Origin: Streptomyces sp. NBC_00691
Lineage (GTDB): Bacteria > Actinomycetota > Actinomycetes > Streptomycetales > Streptomycetaceae
NCBI RefSeq assembly: GCF_036226665.1
Contig: NZ_CP109007.1
Span: 4,566,501 to 4,630,500 of the forward strand
Direction: 5' to 3'
Length of the DNA: 64,000 nucleotides
This document shows, piece after piece, positions 1-7,955 of this stretch. Every line of letters begins with the position of its first letter. Within the stretch, counting starts at the first letter, position 1. A model generated the notes under the pieces. That model had not been told where the DNA came from. It made no database searches and was given only the letters and a program-made list of their open reading frames with translations. A program made the translations under genes and the position numbers.

Positions 1-913
1 GCGCCGGAAGCAGATGCACCTCGTCGTAGACGATCAGGCCCCAGTCCCGCGAGTCGAACAGCTCCAGGTGGGGGTAGATCCCCTTCCGCTTGGTCGTGAG
101 CACCTGGTACGTGGCGATGGTGACCGGACGGATCTCCTTCTTCGTACCGCTGTACTCGCCGATCTCGTCCTCGGTGAGCGAGGTCCGCTTGACCAGCTCG
201 TGCTTCCACTGGCGGGCGGAGACGGTGTTGGTGACGAGAATGAGCGTGGTCGCCTTGGCCTGGGCCATCGCACCGGCCCCCACCAGCGTCTTCCCCGCGC
301 CGCAGGGCAGCACGACGACCCCGGACCCGCCGTGCCAGAAGCCCTCGACGGCCTGCCTCTGATAAGGCCGCAGGGCCCAGCCGTCCTCGGCGAGATCGAT
401 CCGGTGCGCCTCGCCGTCGACGTATCCGGCGAGGTCCTCGGCGGGCCATCCCAGCTTCAGCAGCGTCTGCTTGATCTGCCCGCGCTCGGAGGGGTGCACC
501 ACGACGGTGTCGGGGTCGATGCGCTCCCCGACCAGCGGCTGCACCTTCCGCGACCGCAGGATCTCCTCGAGCACGGGCCGGTCGGTACTGGTCAGCACGA
601 GCCCGTGCGTCGGATGCTTGGACAGGGTGAGACGCCCGTAGCGGGCCATGGTCTCGGCGATGTCGACGAGCAGCGCGTGCGGGACGGGATAGCGCGAGTA
701 CTCGACGAGCGCGTCGACGACCTGCTCGGCGTCGTGCCCGGCGGCCCGCGCGTTCCACAGCCCGAGGGGCGTCAGCCGGTACGTGTGGATGTGCTCGGGC
801 GCCCGCTCCAGCTCGGCGAACGGCGCGATGGCCCGCCGACAGGCGTCGGCGAGCTCGTGGTCGACCTCCAGGAGCAGCGTCTTGTCACTCTGGACGATAA
901 GAGGTCCATTCAC
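1..913 (-). CDS. DNA repair helicase, XPB/ERCC3 type (C-terminal part outside window)
   Basis: Superfamily 2 DNA helicase of the XPB family, expected to unwind or remodel damaged DNA in an ATP-dependent way. The first 304 codons are visible on the minus strand from a GTG at 911-913, with an AAGGACC ribosome site just upstream. The N-terminal ~150 residues are the XPB damage-recognition-like region. The Walker A motif (PCGAGKT) falls near residue 204, and the helicase motif II box DEVH near residue 297, close to the window edge. The C-terminal helicase lobe is off the window. The partner helicase-associated gene lies upstream on the same strand (2231-4723), separated by two genes on the opposite strand. 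The family call is secure; the in vivo role in Streptomyces is inferred. Confidence 0.92.
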   Translation of the reverse strand, partial: MNGPLIVQSDKTLLLEVDHELADACRRAIAPFAELERAPEHIHTYRLTPLGLWNARAAGHDAEQVVDALVEYSRYPVPHALLVDIAETMARYGRLTLSKHPTHGLVLTSTDRPVLEEILRSRKVQPLVGERIDPDTVVVHPSERGQIKQTLLKLGWPAEDLAGYVDGEAHRIDLAEDGWALRPYQRQAVEGFWHGGSGVVVLPCGAGKTLVGAGAMAQAKATTLILVTNTVSARQWKHELVKRTSLTEDEIGEYSGTKKEIRPVTIATYQVLTTKRKGIYPHLELFDSRDWGLIVYDEVHLLPA

Positions 914-1047
914 GTGATCAGGTCCTTCCGACACCGTGCCGTTCCCGTAACGGCCAATCCTCCAGTGTGCCTGACACGGGAGACGGCTGCGGCGCCGCGA
1001 GCCCACCCGTGCGGTGCGGGGTCGCCACCCGGAGGACTTGTTAGGTA

Positions 1048-1065
1048 TTTAGCTAAAGTGCTAAA
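1048..1065. promoter_or_regulatory. Candidate operator of the ArsR-type regulator
   Basis: A perfect inverted repeat TTTAGC-N6-GCTAAA ends 8 bases before the arsR start codon, in an AT-rich patch that stands out from the surrounding DNA. Such a position is typical for an autorepressor site overlapping the promoter. No Shine-Dalgarno sequence separates it from the ATG, so the transcript may be leaderless or nearly so. Binding is inferred. Confidence 0.5.
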
Positions 1066-1073
1066 CATCAGTC

Positions 1074-1406
1074 ATGACAGATGCCCAGGACGAGGCGGGG
1101 GCCTTCCGGGCGCTCGCCGATCCGACGAGACGCCAGATCCTCGAGGACCTCAGAGGCGGCGAGCTGGCCGCCGGTGAGATCGCCGCCGGGTTCGCCATCA
1201 GCGCGCCCTCCGTCTCCCGCCACCTCGGCGTGCTCAAGGGCGCCGGTCTGGTCACCGAGCGGCGTGACGGCAACCGGATCCTCTACACGCTCGCCGAGGA
1301 ACGCCTGGCCCTGTGCATCGGTCGGTTCCTCAGCACCGTCTGCCCCGAGCAGATCGTGCTCCGCCACACCACATGGCGCCGCGGGGCGCAGAGCGAGGGA
1401 TCATGA
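1074..1406 (+). CDS. ArsR/SmtB-family transcriptional regulator
   Basis: A 110-residue winged helix-turn-helix repressor. Residues 10-85 fit the ArsR fold: FRALADPTRRQIL at the start, the recognition region around SAPSVSRHLGVLK, and the wing RRDGNRILYTL. There are no obvious metal-binding Cys pairs in the alpha-3 helix, so it resembles the SdpR-like autorepressor group rather than a metal sensor. It overlaps the next gene by 4 bases (ATGA), so the two are cotranscribed and the DUF2071 protein is the likely regulated partner. The upstream TTTAGC/GCTAAA palindrome is a likely self-operator. The signal sensed is unknown. Confidence 0.88.
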   Translation: MTDAQDEAGAFRALADPTRRQILEDLRGGELAAGEIAAGFAISAPSVSRHLGVLKGAGLVTERRDGNRILYTLAEERLALCIGRFLSTVCPEQIVLRHTTWRRGAQSEGS

Positions 1407-2146
1407 GGCAGCCACGACTGTCCAGCGTCATCGAACGAAGGCTTCTGGTGAACTACCGGGTCGCCCCGGACACCGCGGCACGCCTGCTCCCCGCGCCCCT
1501 GCGCCCGCAGGTGGTGAACGGCCACGCGGTCGCCGGCATCTGCCTCCTGCGCCTGGGAAAGGTGCGGCCGGTCTGGGCACCCGAGGTGTTCGGGCCCAGC
1601 AGTGAGAACGCGGCCCATCGGATCGCCGTCGAATGGGACGGACCCGACGGCGTCGAGACCGGCGTCTACATCCCGCGGCGCGACACGGCCTCGCGGCTCA
1701 ACGCCTGGGCCGGAGGCCGCGTCTTCCCCGGGGAACACGGCCGCGCCGACTTCGAGGTGCACGAGACGCCCGGCCGCACCCGGGTCGCCCTGGCCACCCG
1801 GGACGGCGGCATCCGGGTGGACGTCACCGTCGAGCCCGCCGACGAACTGCACGGCAGCCGGCTCTTCCCCGACCTCGCGGCGGCTTCCCGCTTCTTCCGG
1901 GCGGGGGCCAAGGGCCTCTCGCCCACCGGCGCGGGCCACCTGGAAGGCATGGAGCTGCACACCGACGCCTGGCACGTGGAAGCCGGCCGGGTCCGCGCCG
2001 CCGCGTCGTCCTTCTTCGACGACCCGGACCGCTTCCCGCCGGGGAGCGCCACCCTGGACTGCGTACTGATCATGCGGAACGTCCCCGCCGAGTGGCGCCC
2101 CCTCCCGGCGGTGGCCACCGGGAGAGACGCCGGACGCGCCGCCTGA
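1403..2146 (+). CDS. DUF2071 family protein (YqjF-like)
   Basis: A 247-residue soluble protein of the DUF2071/YqjF family, which shares the acetoacetate decarboxylase-like fold; no reaction is established. Family features are the N-terminal IERRLLVNYRVAP followed by a CLLRLG core near residue 50, and a terminal segment with the motif LDCVLIMRNV. The start ATG overlaps the arsR stop codon (ATGA), which fixes this start and makes a two-gene operon. The pair lies on the opposite strand between the two helicase-related genes, so it may be a later insertion there. Confidence 0.8.
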   Translation: MRQPRLSSVIERRLLVNYRVAPDTAARLLPAPLRPQVVNGHAVAGICLLRLGKVRPVWAPEVFGPSSENAAHRIAVEWDGPDGVETGVYIPRRDTASRLNAWAGGRVFPGEHGRADFEVHETPGRTRVALATRDGGIRVDVTVEPADELHGSRLFPDLAAASRFFRAGAKGLSPTGAGHLEGMELHTDAWHVEAGRVRAAASSFFDDPDRFPPGSATLDCVLIMRNVPAEWRPLPAVATGRDAGRAA

Positions 2147-2230
2147 CGGGCGCGGCCACCACCGACCCGCCCTCCCTCCAGCCCGGCTCCGGGCGCGCCG
2201 GGAGCGTCGTGCCCGCTCCCGTCGTGCCCG

Positions 2231-4723
2231 CTACACCTGGTCGTCCGCCAGTTCCGCCACGCCCGTGATCCGGTGCAGCGGATACGTACGGACCTCGTCC
2301 GCCGTGTGGTCGTAGGCCGTCACGAAGCCGCCCTCCACCCGCACCGGGGCGATCACCCGCTGGCTCGCGCCGCCCTCCGCGTTCACATAGCCGATCCAGA
2401 CCGCCGACCCCGTCATCGCCGCCGCCTGGACCGTCGCCAGGGTCTCCGCCGCCGACGTGCGCGGCAGCGCGCCCGCCGCCGTCGGGGCCGCGGCCGGTTC
2501 CTTGCGGACCGCCGTCGCCGCCCGGTCGCCCGCGCGGATCGCCTTGACCGCAGCGCCGAGCAGCGTCGTGTCGGGAGCCGGCGGGCCGTCCGGCACCGGC
2601 ACCGGGGCCGTACGCGCACCCGTCCGGTAGGCGTCCGCCCGCGTGATGAGGACGTCGCCCGTCGTCGACTCGGCCGCCGGCGCGTACCCCATCGACCGCA
2701 GCCCGTCGAGCAGCGCCACCGGATCCGCCTGCGCCGCGAGCACCGTCGGCGCGAGCCGCCGCAGGCCCAGGGGCGACGAGCGGCGGTCCGCCAGGATCTC
2801 GCCCAGCACCGTGTCGTCGTCGCAGCGCACATACGCCGACGCCGCCCCCACCCGCAGATGACCGTGGCGTCTCGCCACGTCGTCGATCAGGTACGCGAGA
2901 GGCTGGGGGACCGGCGTCCGAGAGTGCGCCTTGAGGAATTCGTGCAGGTCCGTGGCGGTCTGGCCGGAGTCGAGCGCCCGCCGTACGGACCCCGGCGTGA
3001 ACCGGTAGACCGTCGCGCCACCCTTCGATTCCACGTCCGCGAGCACCGCGAGCGCATCGGCGAGCGGCCGCCGCAGCGGCCCCGGCGCCACCGCCGTCAG
3101 GTCCGCCTGGAGGAGGACGTGGTCGACGGCCTCCGGCAGCAGCGGCGCCAGGAGCGTCGCCGCCCGGCCCGCCGCCACCGACAGTTCGACGCCCCCGCCC
3201 AGCTCCCCGGCGGACGCCGCCTCCGCCAGCGGAAGGTTCAGCAGCGCACGCGCCGGCCCCGACAGGGCACCCCGCCCCGTCAGACCGAGCAGCTCCGCCT
3301 CCGCCAGCGCCCACCGGGCCAGCCGCGACCGCAGGTCGCCGCTCTCCTCCACGGCCGACGCGCCCCGCAGCGGCCGCTCCCACCGCAGCCGCGCGAACAA
3401 CGACTCGGGCTCCACCGACGAACCGGGCGGCAGCGTCGCCAGCAGCCCGAGCACCCGGTGCCGGACCTCCGGCGCGGGCGACCGGTCCAGATCAGGACCG
3501 AGCACCGACAGCGTCCGGCCCTTCGTGTCCTGACCGCCGACCAGACCCGACGTACGGGTCGCCGTCAGCCACGGCGTGACGAGCAGCGCCCAGCGCTCCG
3601 CCGGCGGCAGATCGAGCCAGTCGTCGTACGCCGGCGTCGGCGCGTACCGCTCGTCGGCCTCACCGTCCGACGCGAGCAGCCCCGCCGCGTAACAGAGCTC
3701 CAGCCAGAACGCCGCCGTCTCCTCCGAGACGTCGAGCGCCGCCGCCGTCCGCTTCAGATCCCGTACGGACAGACCGCCCGCCCGCAGCACCTGCGGCCCG
3801 CCCCGGTCCCAGGACTTCAGCAGCTCCTCGACCGTCGCGAGCGCCAGCTGCGCCTGCCCGGCCGCCGCACTGTCCACCACCTGCGGGCGGTACTCCCGCA
3901 GCACCCGCAGCACCGGCGCCACCGGCTCCGGCGCCCGGTGCGCCCGTCCGCCCCGCAGATGCAGCGCCACCTCACGCGGCAGCACCATCGTCCGCGGCGA
4001 CACCGGAAGCAGCAGGCCGTGGTCGCGGAGCCACTGCACCGGAGCCGCCGGCTTCGCCGTCACCTCGCCGTACGGCGGACCCCACACCAGCCGGTCGAGC
4101 ACGGACAGCGCGTCGGGAGACGCCGTGTCGAGCAGCGACCCCATCCGGTCCCGGTCCGTGAACAGCGCCGTCAGCGCCGCCACCGCCGACACCGGATCGT
4201 GCGTCGCCGCCAGCCCCGCGGCCGCGATGATCTCCTGTACCCGGCCCGGCGACATCCCCGACGTCGCCTCGGCCACCGTCGGCCCCAGACCCGTCGGCGA
4301 CGGATGCTGCGCCGACGGCGCGAGCAGCTCCCGCGCCGTCCGCACCAGCCGCAGCCGGTCGTCCTCGCCCCACACCAGCGCCTGCTCGCGCAGCAGCGCC
4401 ACCGCACCCGGCAGCGCCGCCTCGATCTCCGCGTCGCCCTCGTCGCCGGTGAGCAGCCCCAGGAGCACGGGGTAGGGCGCCGGGTCCTGAGCCACCGCGA
4501 GCGCTTCGGCCGTCTGGAGGGCGAACCGGTCGAGCCGCTCCAGGGCCCGCACCACCGAACCCCGCGTCCCGGCGCGCGTCGCCAGCTGCGTCAGATCGTT
4601 CGGCACCGGACTCAGCAGATCGGGCCGGGCACGCAACAGTGCGGCGAGCCCCTCGTCGCCCCGCGCGCGCAGCGCCTCAGCGAGTGTGCGGGGCGCCGCG
4701 GCGGCGCCAGTTACCTCGGGCAC
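2231..4723 (-). CDS. Helicase-associated domain protein with C-terminal WYL-like domain
   Basis: An 830-residue protein of the actinobacterial family annotated as helicase C-terminal/helicase-associated domain protein (Mycobacterium Rv0862c type). It has no Walker A or DEAD box, so it is unlikely to be a helicase by itself. The central part is a long series of winged-helix-like segments, and the last ~65 residues, from VWIGYVNAEGG to YPLHRITGVAEL, look like a WYL ligand-binding domain. GTG at 4721-4723 is chosen because GGGAGG lies five bases upstream; an ATG at 4754-4756 is in frame and would add 11 residues. It probably works with the XPB helicase encoded downstream; this is inferred from conserved neighbourhood. 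Confidence 0.8.
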   Translation of the reverse strand: MPEVTGAAAAPRTLAEALRARGDEGLAALLRARPDLLSPVPNDLTQLATRAGTRGSVVRALERLDRFALQTAEALAVAQDPAPYPVLLGLLTGDEGDAEIEAALPGAVALLREQALVWGEDDRLRLVRTARELLAPSAQHPSPTGLGPTVAEATSGMSPGRVQEIIAAAGLAATHDPVSAVAALTALFTDRDRMGSLLDTASPDALSVLDRLVWGPPYGEVTAKPAAPVQWLRDHGLLLPVSPRTMVLPREVALHLRGGRAHRAPEPVAPVLRVLREYRPQVVDSAAAGQAQLALATVEELLKSWDRGGPQVLRAGGLSVRDLKRTAAALDVSEETAAFWLELCYAAGLLASDGEADERYAPTPAYDDWLDLPPAERWALLVTPWLTATRTSGLVGGQDTKGRTLSVLGPDLDRSPAPEVRHRVLGLLATLPPGSSVEPESLFARLRWERPLRGASAVEESGDLRSRLARWALAEAELLGLTGRGALSGPARALLNLPLAEAASAGELGGGVELSVAAGRAATLLAPLLPEAVDHVLLQADLTAVAPGPLRRPLADALAVLADVESKGGATVYRFTPGSVRRALDSGQTATDLHEFLKAHSRTPVPQPLAYLIDDVARRHGHLRVGAASAYVRCDDDTVLGEILADRRSSPLGLRRLAPTVLAAQADPVALLDGLRSMGYAPAAESTTGDVLITRADAYRTGARTAPVPVPDGPPAPDTTLLGAAVKAIRAGDRAATAVRKEPAAAPTAAGALPRTSAAETLATVQAAAMTGSAVWIGYVNAEGGASQRVIAPVRVEGGFVTAYDHTADEVRTYPLHRITGVAELADDQV

Positions 4724-4763
4724 GTGCGCCTCCCGGTCGAGCTCACCGATCCCCATCCGGACC

Positions 4764-4791
4764 ACGTTAGCCGCTGCGCAGGCGCTAACGT
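4764..4791. promoter_or_regulatory. Palindrome between divergent helicase-associated and HAAS-like genes
   Basis: Perfect 8-base arms ACGTTAGC and GCTAACGT are separated by 12 bases, in the ~105-base gap between two divergent start codons. The position fits an operator acting on both promoters. No regulator in the window can be assigned to it with confidence. Confidence 0.45.
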
Positions 4792-4828
4792 CGGGCCGTA
4801 CCGGGCGAACCGGCTGTGGAGGGGCACC

Positions 4829-5926
4829 GTGGGGATCGAGAGCGACCAGTTGGTCTACGACTATCTGAGCCGGGTCGGCGATCTGGCCCAGCAGCGGCAG
4901 CTGCCGGCGAGCGACCGGATGCGGCTGGTGTCCACCCTCCGCAACGAGATCGACCGCCGTCGCGCCACGCACGGCGAGGAGAGCCCGGCGGCGATACGAG
5001 GCATCCTCGGTGCCCTGGGAACCCCGGACGAGGTGGTGGAACGGGCGGAGGGCCCGGGCGCGGCGCCACCGTCGGCACCGGCCCGGCCGGCCGCGAGGGG
5101 GGCGGCGAGGAAGCCGGCGGAGAAGGCGGAGAGGAAGCCCGTGCCGAAGCCCGTGCCGAAGCCCCGCGCGGGGGAGCGGACGGGGAAGCGCCTCGGATGG
5201 ATTCCGGGCAGCCGCCGGTCCCGTGAGGGAGCCGCCCCGGTGCCGAAGCCGACTCCGGCACCGGACATCGCGGCAGGGGACACCACCGACGCCGTGGGCC
5301 TCGCCGGAGCCGGTGCCGACACGGACTGGTGGCAGGTCGACGCCGCCGACGGCCTCCCGGGCTTCGTGGGCGGGGTCGAGCGGCCGGACCTCTTCAAGGA
5401 ACCCGTCGCGAAGGACGACGAGGACGAGGACGGCGAGGAGGACCCGGCCGCCCGGGACTCATCGGACCCGGCCCCCGGGAAGCGCCGCCGCCTCGCCCGT
5501 CTCCTCCGTCGCAGGCGGGCGGTCGCCGAGGCCGAGCCGGCCGCGGACGAGGACACGGGGATCGAGGCGGCCCCGGTCTCCCGTCTCCGCCTCGCCAACC
5601 CCTTCGTGCTGCTCGCCGCGCTCCTCCTGCTCGGCGGCGCGCTCTTCGGCTCACTCGTCGCCCTGGCCGCGGGCTGGCTCATCGCGTACGCCTCCCGCCG
5701 GCTGACCCCCGGCGAGGTCAGGGGCGCCGTCCTGGTGATCCCGGGCCTGGCCGCCGCGTCGGGCATCGTCTGGCTGTGGGGCCGCGTCGAGGGCCGCTGG
5801 GGCGAGCCGGTGGCCGCGGGCGGCGAGGCGATGGGCGCGGCGGTCTCGGAGACGTGGCCCTGGGTCCTCCGTGGCGCGGCGGTGGCATCGGCGCTGTTCC
5901 TGCTCTGGCGCTCCCGGCGACGCTGA
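4829..5926 (+). CDS. Membrane protein with N-terminal HAAS-like domain
   Basis: A 365-residue protein. Residues 1-75 form a helical domain with the pattern VYDYLSRVGDL ... LRNEIDRR ... LGALGTPDEVVERA, like the HAAS/permease-prefix domains often linked to PadR regulators. A long Ala/Pro/Lys-rich and then acidic low-complexity linker (about 80-240) follows, including an acidic run around residue 195. The last ~110 residues hold about three transmembrane segments. The GTG start has GGAGGGG a few bases upstream. It is divergent from the helicase-associated gene and convergent with the siderophore ABC operon. Function is unknown; the HAAS assignment is by pattern only. Confidence 0.65.
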   Translation: MGIESDQLVYDYLSRVGDLAQQRQLPASDRMRLVSTLRNEIDRRRATHGEESPAAIRGILGALGTPDEVVERAEGPGAAPPSAPARPAARGAARKPAEKAERKPVPKPVPKPRAGERTGKRLGWIPGSRRSREGAAPVPKPTPAPDIAAGDTTDAVGLAGAGADTDWWQVDAADGLPGFVGGVERPDLFKEPVAKDDEDEDGEEDPAARDSSDPAPGKRRRLARLLRRRRAVAEAEPAADEDTGIEAAPVSRLRLANPFVLLAALLLLGGALFGSLVALAAGWLIAYASRRLTPGEVRGAVLVIPGLAAASGIVWLWGRVEGRWGEPVAAGGEAMGAAVSETWPWVLRGAAVASALFLLWRSRRR

Positions 5927-5945
5927 GGAACGCCGGCGCGGAGCC

Positions 5946-6017
5946 GCACTTGCGGAGCCGCCGCACTTGCGGAGCCGCCGCGCCTGCACGGAGCCGCGCC
6001 GGCACAGCCGTGCCGGC
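5946..6017. terminator. Tandem repeat plus hairpin between convergent genes
   Basis: Two perfect tandem copies of a 17-base unit (5946-5962 and 5963-5979, beginning GCACTTGCGG) are followed by a hairpin with 8-base arms GCCGGCAC/GTGCCGGC and a 4-base loop (5998-6017). The site lies between convergent genes ending at 5926 and 6046. Termination is inferred, as there is no T tract. Confidence 0.5.
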
Positions 6018-6045
6018 ACCGCGGTGCGCGGACGGCCGGCTCAGG

Positions 6046-6870
6046 TCACCCCGCGGGAACCTCCGCGTCCGCCGTCTCCGCGTCCGCGTGCCACGGCGCC
6101 CCCGGCACCACCAGCGGCGACCCCGTCACCGGATCCGGGACGACGACCGACGCCAGCCCGAAGACGTCGCGGACGAGTTCCTCCGTCACGACCTCCCCGG
6201 GCGGCCCCTCCGCCACCACCCGGCCCGCCTTCATGGCGATCAGGTGGTCGGCGTACCGGGCCGCCTGGTTCAGGTCGTGGAGCACGAGGACGACCGTGCG
6301 GCCGCGCAGCCGGTTGAGGCGGCGGACCAGGTCGAGGACCTCCACCTGGTGGGAGATGTCCAGGTAGGTCGTGGGCTCGTCGAGGAGCAGCAGATCGGTC
6401 TCCTGGGCGAGGGCCATCGCGATCCACACCCGCTGCCGCTGACCGCCCGACAGTTCGTCCACCGAGCGGTCGGCGAGCGCGGCCACGTCCGTGCGGTCCA
6501 TCGCCTCGACGACGGCCCGCTCGTCCTCCTCCGACCACTGCTTCCACCAGGCCTGGTGCGGCTGACGGCCGCGCGAGACCAGGTCGGCGACGGTGATCGC
6601 CTCCGGCGCGACCGGGGTCTGCGGAAGCAGCCCGATCGAGCGGGCGATCCGCTTCGTCGGGAGCTTCGCCAGCTCCTCCCCGTCGAGGAGGACCGCGCCG
6701 CCCGCCGGCCTGAGGAGCCGGCCGAGCGCCCGCAGGGTGGTCGACTTCCCGCAGGCGTTGGGGCCGACGATCACCGTCACCTTGCCGTCGGGGATCGCCA
6801 GGTCCAGCTCGTGGACGACGGTGCGGTCCTCGTAGGCGAGCGTCAGCTCGCGCGCGGTCAGCCTGCTCAC
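6046..6870 (-). CDS. Fe-siderophore ABC transporter, ATP-binding protein (FecE/FepC type)
   Basis: A 274-residue ATPase of the iron-chelate importer class on the cytoplasmic face. Walker A (GPNACGKST) is near residue 38, the Q-loop follows, the signature ELSGGQRQRVW is near residue 140, and Walker B with DEPTTYLDI comes next; these residues are characteristic of FecE/FepC/FhuC ATPases. The GTG start at 6868-6870 follows a GGAGG ribosome site and overlaps the permease stop by 4 bases (GTGA). It is the third gene of a permease-permease-ATPase operon. No substrate-binding lipoprotein is encoded nearby, so it must be supplied from elsewhere. Iron regulation by the DmdR1 encoded at 59.5 kb is plausible. 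Confidence 0.95.
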   Translation of the reverse strand: MSRLTARELTLAYEDRTVVHELDLAIPDGKVTVIVGPNACGKSTTLRALGRLLRPAGGAVLLDGEELAKLPTKRIARSIGLLPQTPVAPEAITVADLVSRGRQPHQAWWKQWSEEDERAVVEAMDRTDVAALADRSVDELSGGQRQRVWIAMALAQETDLLLLDEPTTYLDISHQVEVLDLVRRLNRLRGRTVVLVLHDLNQAARYADHLIAMKAGRVVAEGPPGEVVTEELVRDVFGLASVVVPDPVTGSPLVVPGAPWHADAETADAEVPAG

Positions 6871-7955
6871 GCCTTGCCTCCTGCGGATGCTGCGGTACGG
6901 CTCCGGACGATGAGCCAGATCAGATACGGGGCCCCGACGGCCGCCGTGAGGACGCCCACCGGAAGCTCGATCGGCGACAGGAGCCGCCGGCCGAGCAGGT
7001 CGGCGAGGACGACGACCACGGCGCCGGTCAGCGCCGAGGAGAGCAGCGGGATCTGCGCGGTGCGGGTCATGCGGCGGGCGATCTGCGGCGCGAGCAGCGC
7101 CACGAAGTCGACCGGACCCGCGACACCCGTCGCCACCGACGCGAGCACGACCCCCACCGCGACGAGCCCGAGCCGGACCCGCCCGAGCCGCACGCCGAGC
7201 GCCGTCGCCGTGTCGTCGTCGAGGGAGACGGTCCGCTGTGCCCGGGCCGCCCACAGCACGGCGGGCAGCATGAGCAGCAGCGTCCAGCGGATCGGCGCGG
7301 ACTCGTCCCAGCCGCGCCCGTTGAGCGAGCCGGTCATCCAGATCTGGGCCTGCTGGGCGACGAGGAAGTCGCCCTTGGTCATGAACAGGGTGGTGAGCGA
7401 CCGCAGCGCGATCGCGAACCCGATGCCGATGAGGACGAACCGCGTCGCGTGCAGCCCGCCGCGCCACGCGAACACGTACACGAGCGCCGCGGCGACGACA
7501 CCGCCCGCGATCGAGAGGTACGGCAGCACGGTGTACGAGCCGATCCCGAAGGTCATCGCGGCGACGGTGACCGCGCCCGCGCCCTGGCTGATGCCGATGA
7601 TGTCGGGGCTGGCCAGCGGGTTGCGGGCCACGGTCTGGATCAGCGCTCCGGCCACCCCGAACGCGGCGCCGACGGCCAGCGCGACGACGAGCCGGGGTTC
7701 CCGCAGCTCCGCCACGACGAACGTCGAGGGCGACGGCTGCCCGAGGAGCACCCGTACGACCTCGGAGGGCTCGACGAACCGCTCACCGACGCAGAGGTAC
7801 GCGACGGAGGACGCGGCCAGGAGCAGCAGCAGGCCCGCGGTGACGGCGGCGGACCGCCGGTGCACCAGGAACGAGGCGCCGCCGGCGCGCACGAGCCCGT
7901 ACCCGGCGGGCCGTGGCGTGCCCTTTGGGGGCCGGACGGGGGCGAGGGTGCTCAC
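6867..7955 (-). CDS. Fe-siderophore ABC transporter permease (FecD/FepG type)
   Basis: A 362-residue FecCD-family permease with roughly nine to ten hydrophobic segments after a ~45-residue N-terminal cytoplasmic tail. Family hallmarks are LREPRLVVALAVGAAFGVAGAL..Q (near residue 110), NPLASPDIIGISQGAG (near 135), and GPVDFVALLAPQIAR with a conserved P-rich C-terminal loop. The GTG start overlaps the preceding permease stop by 4 bases. It should pair with the other permease as a heterodimer that carries ferric siderophore through the membrane. The substrate cannot be read from the sequence. Confidence 0.95.
   Translation of the reverse strand: MSTLAPVRPPKGTPRPAGYGLVRAGGASFLVHRRSAAVTAGLLLLLAASSVAYLCVGERFVEPSEVVRVLLGQPSPSTFVVAELREPRLVVALAVGAAFGVAGALIQTVARNPLASPDIIGISQGAGAVTVAAMTFGIGSYTVLPYLSIAGGVVAAALVYVFAWRGGLHATRFVLIGIGFAIALRSLTTLFMTKGDFLVAQQAQIWMTGSLNGRGWDESAPIRWTLLLMLPAVLWAARAQRTVSLDDDTATALGVRLGRVRLGLVAVGVVLASVATGVAGPVDFVALLAPQIARRMTRTAQIPLLSSALTGAVVVVLADLLGRRLLSPIELPVGVLTAAVGAPYLIWLIVRSRTAASAGGKA

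Noticed and set aside
2273..4828. Very long plus-strand open frame opposite the helicase-associated gene
   Set aside because: Composition is Arg/Gln/Pro-rich without domains; it mirrors the minus-strand gene. Only the part from 4829 onward is a real gene.
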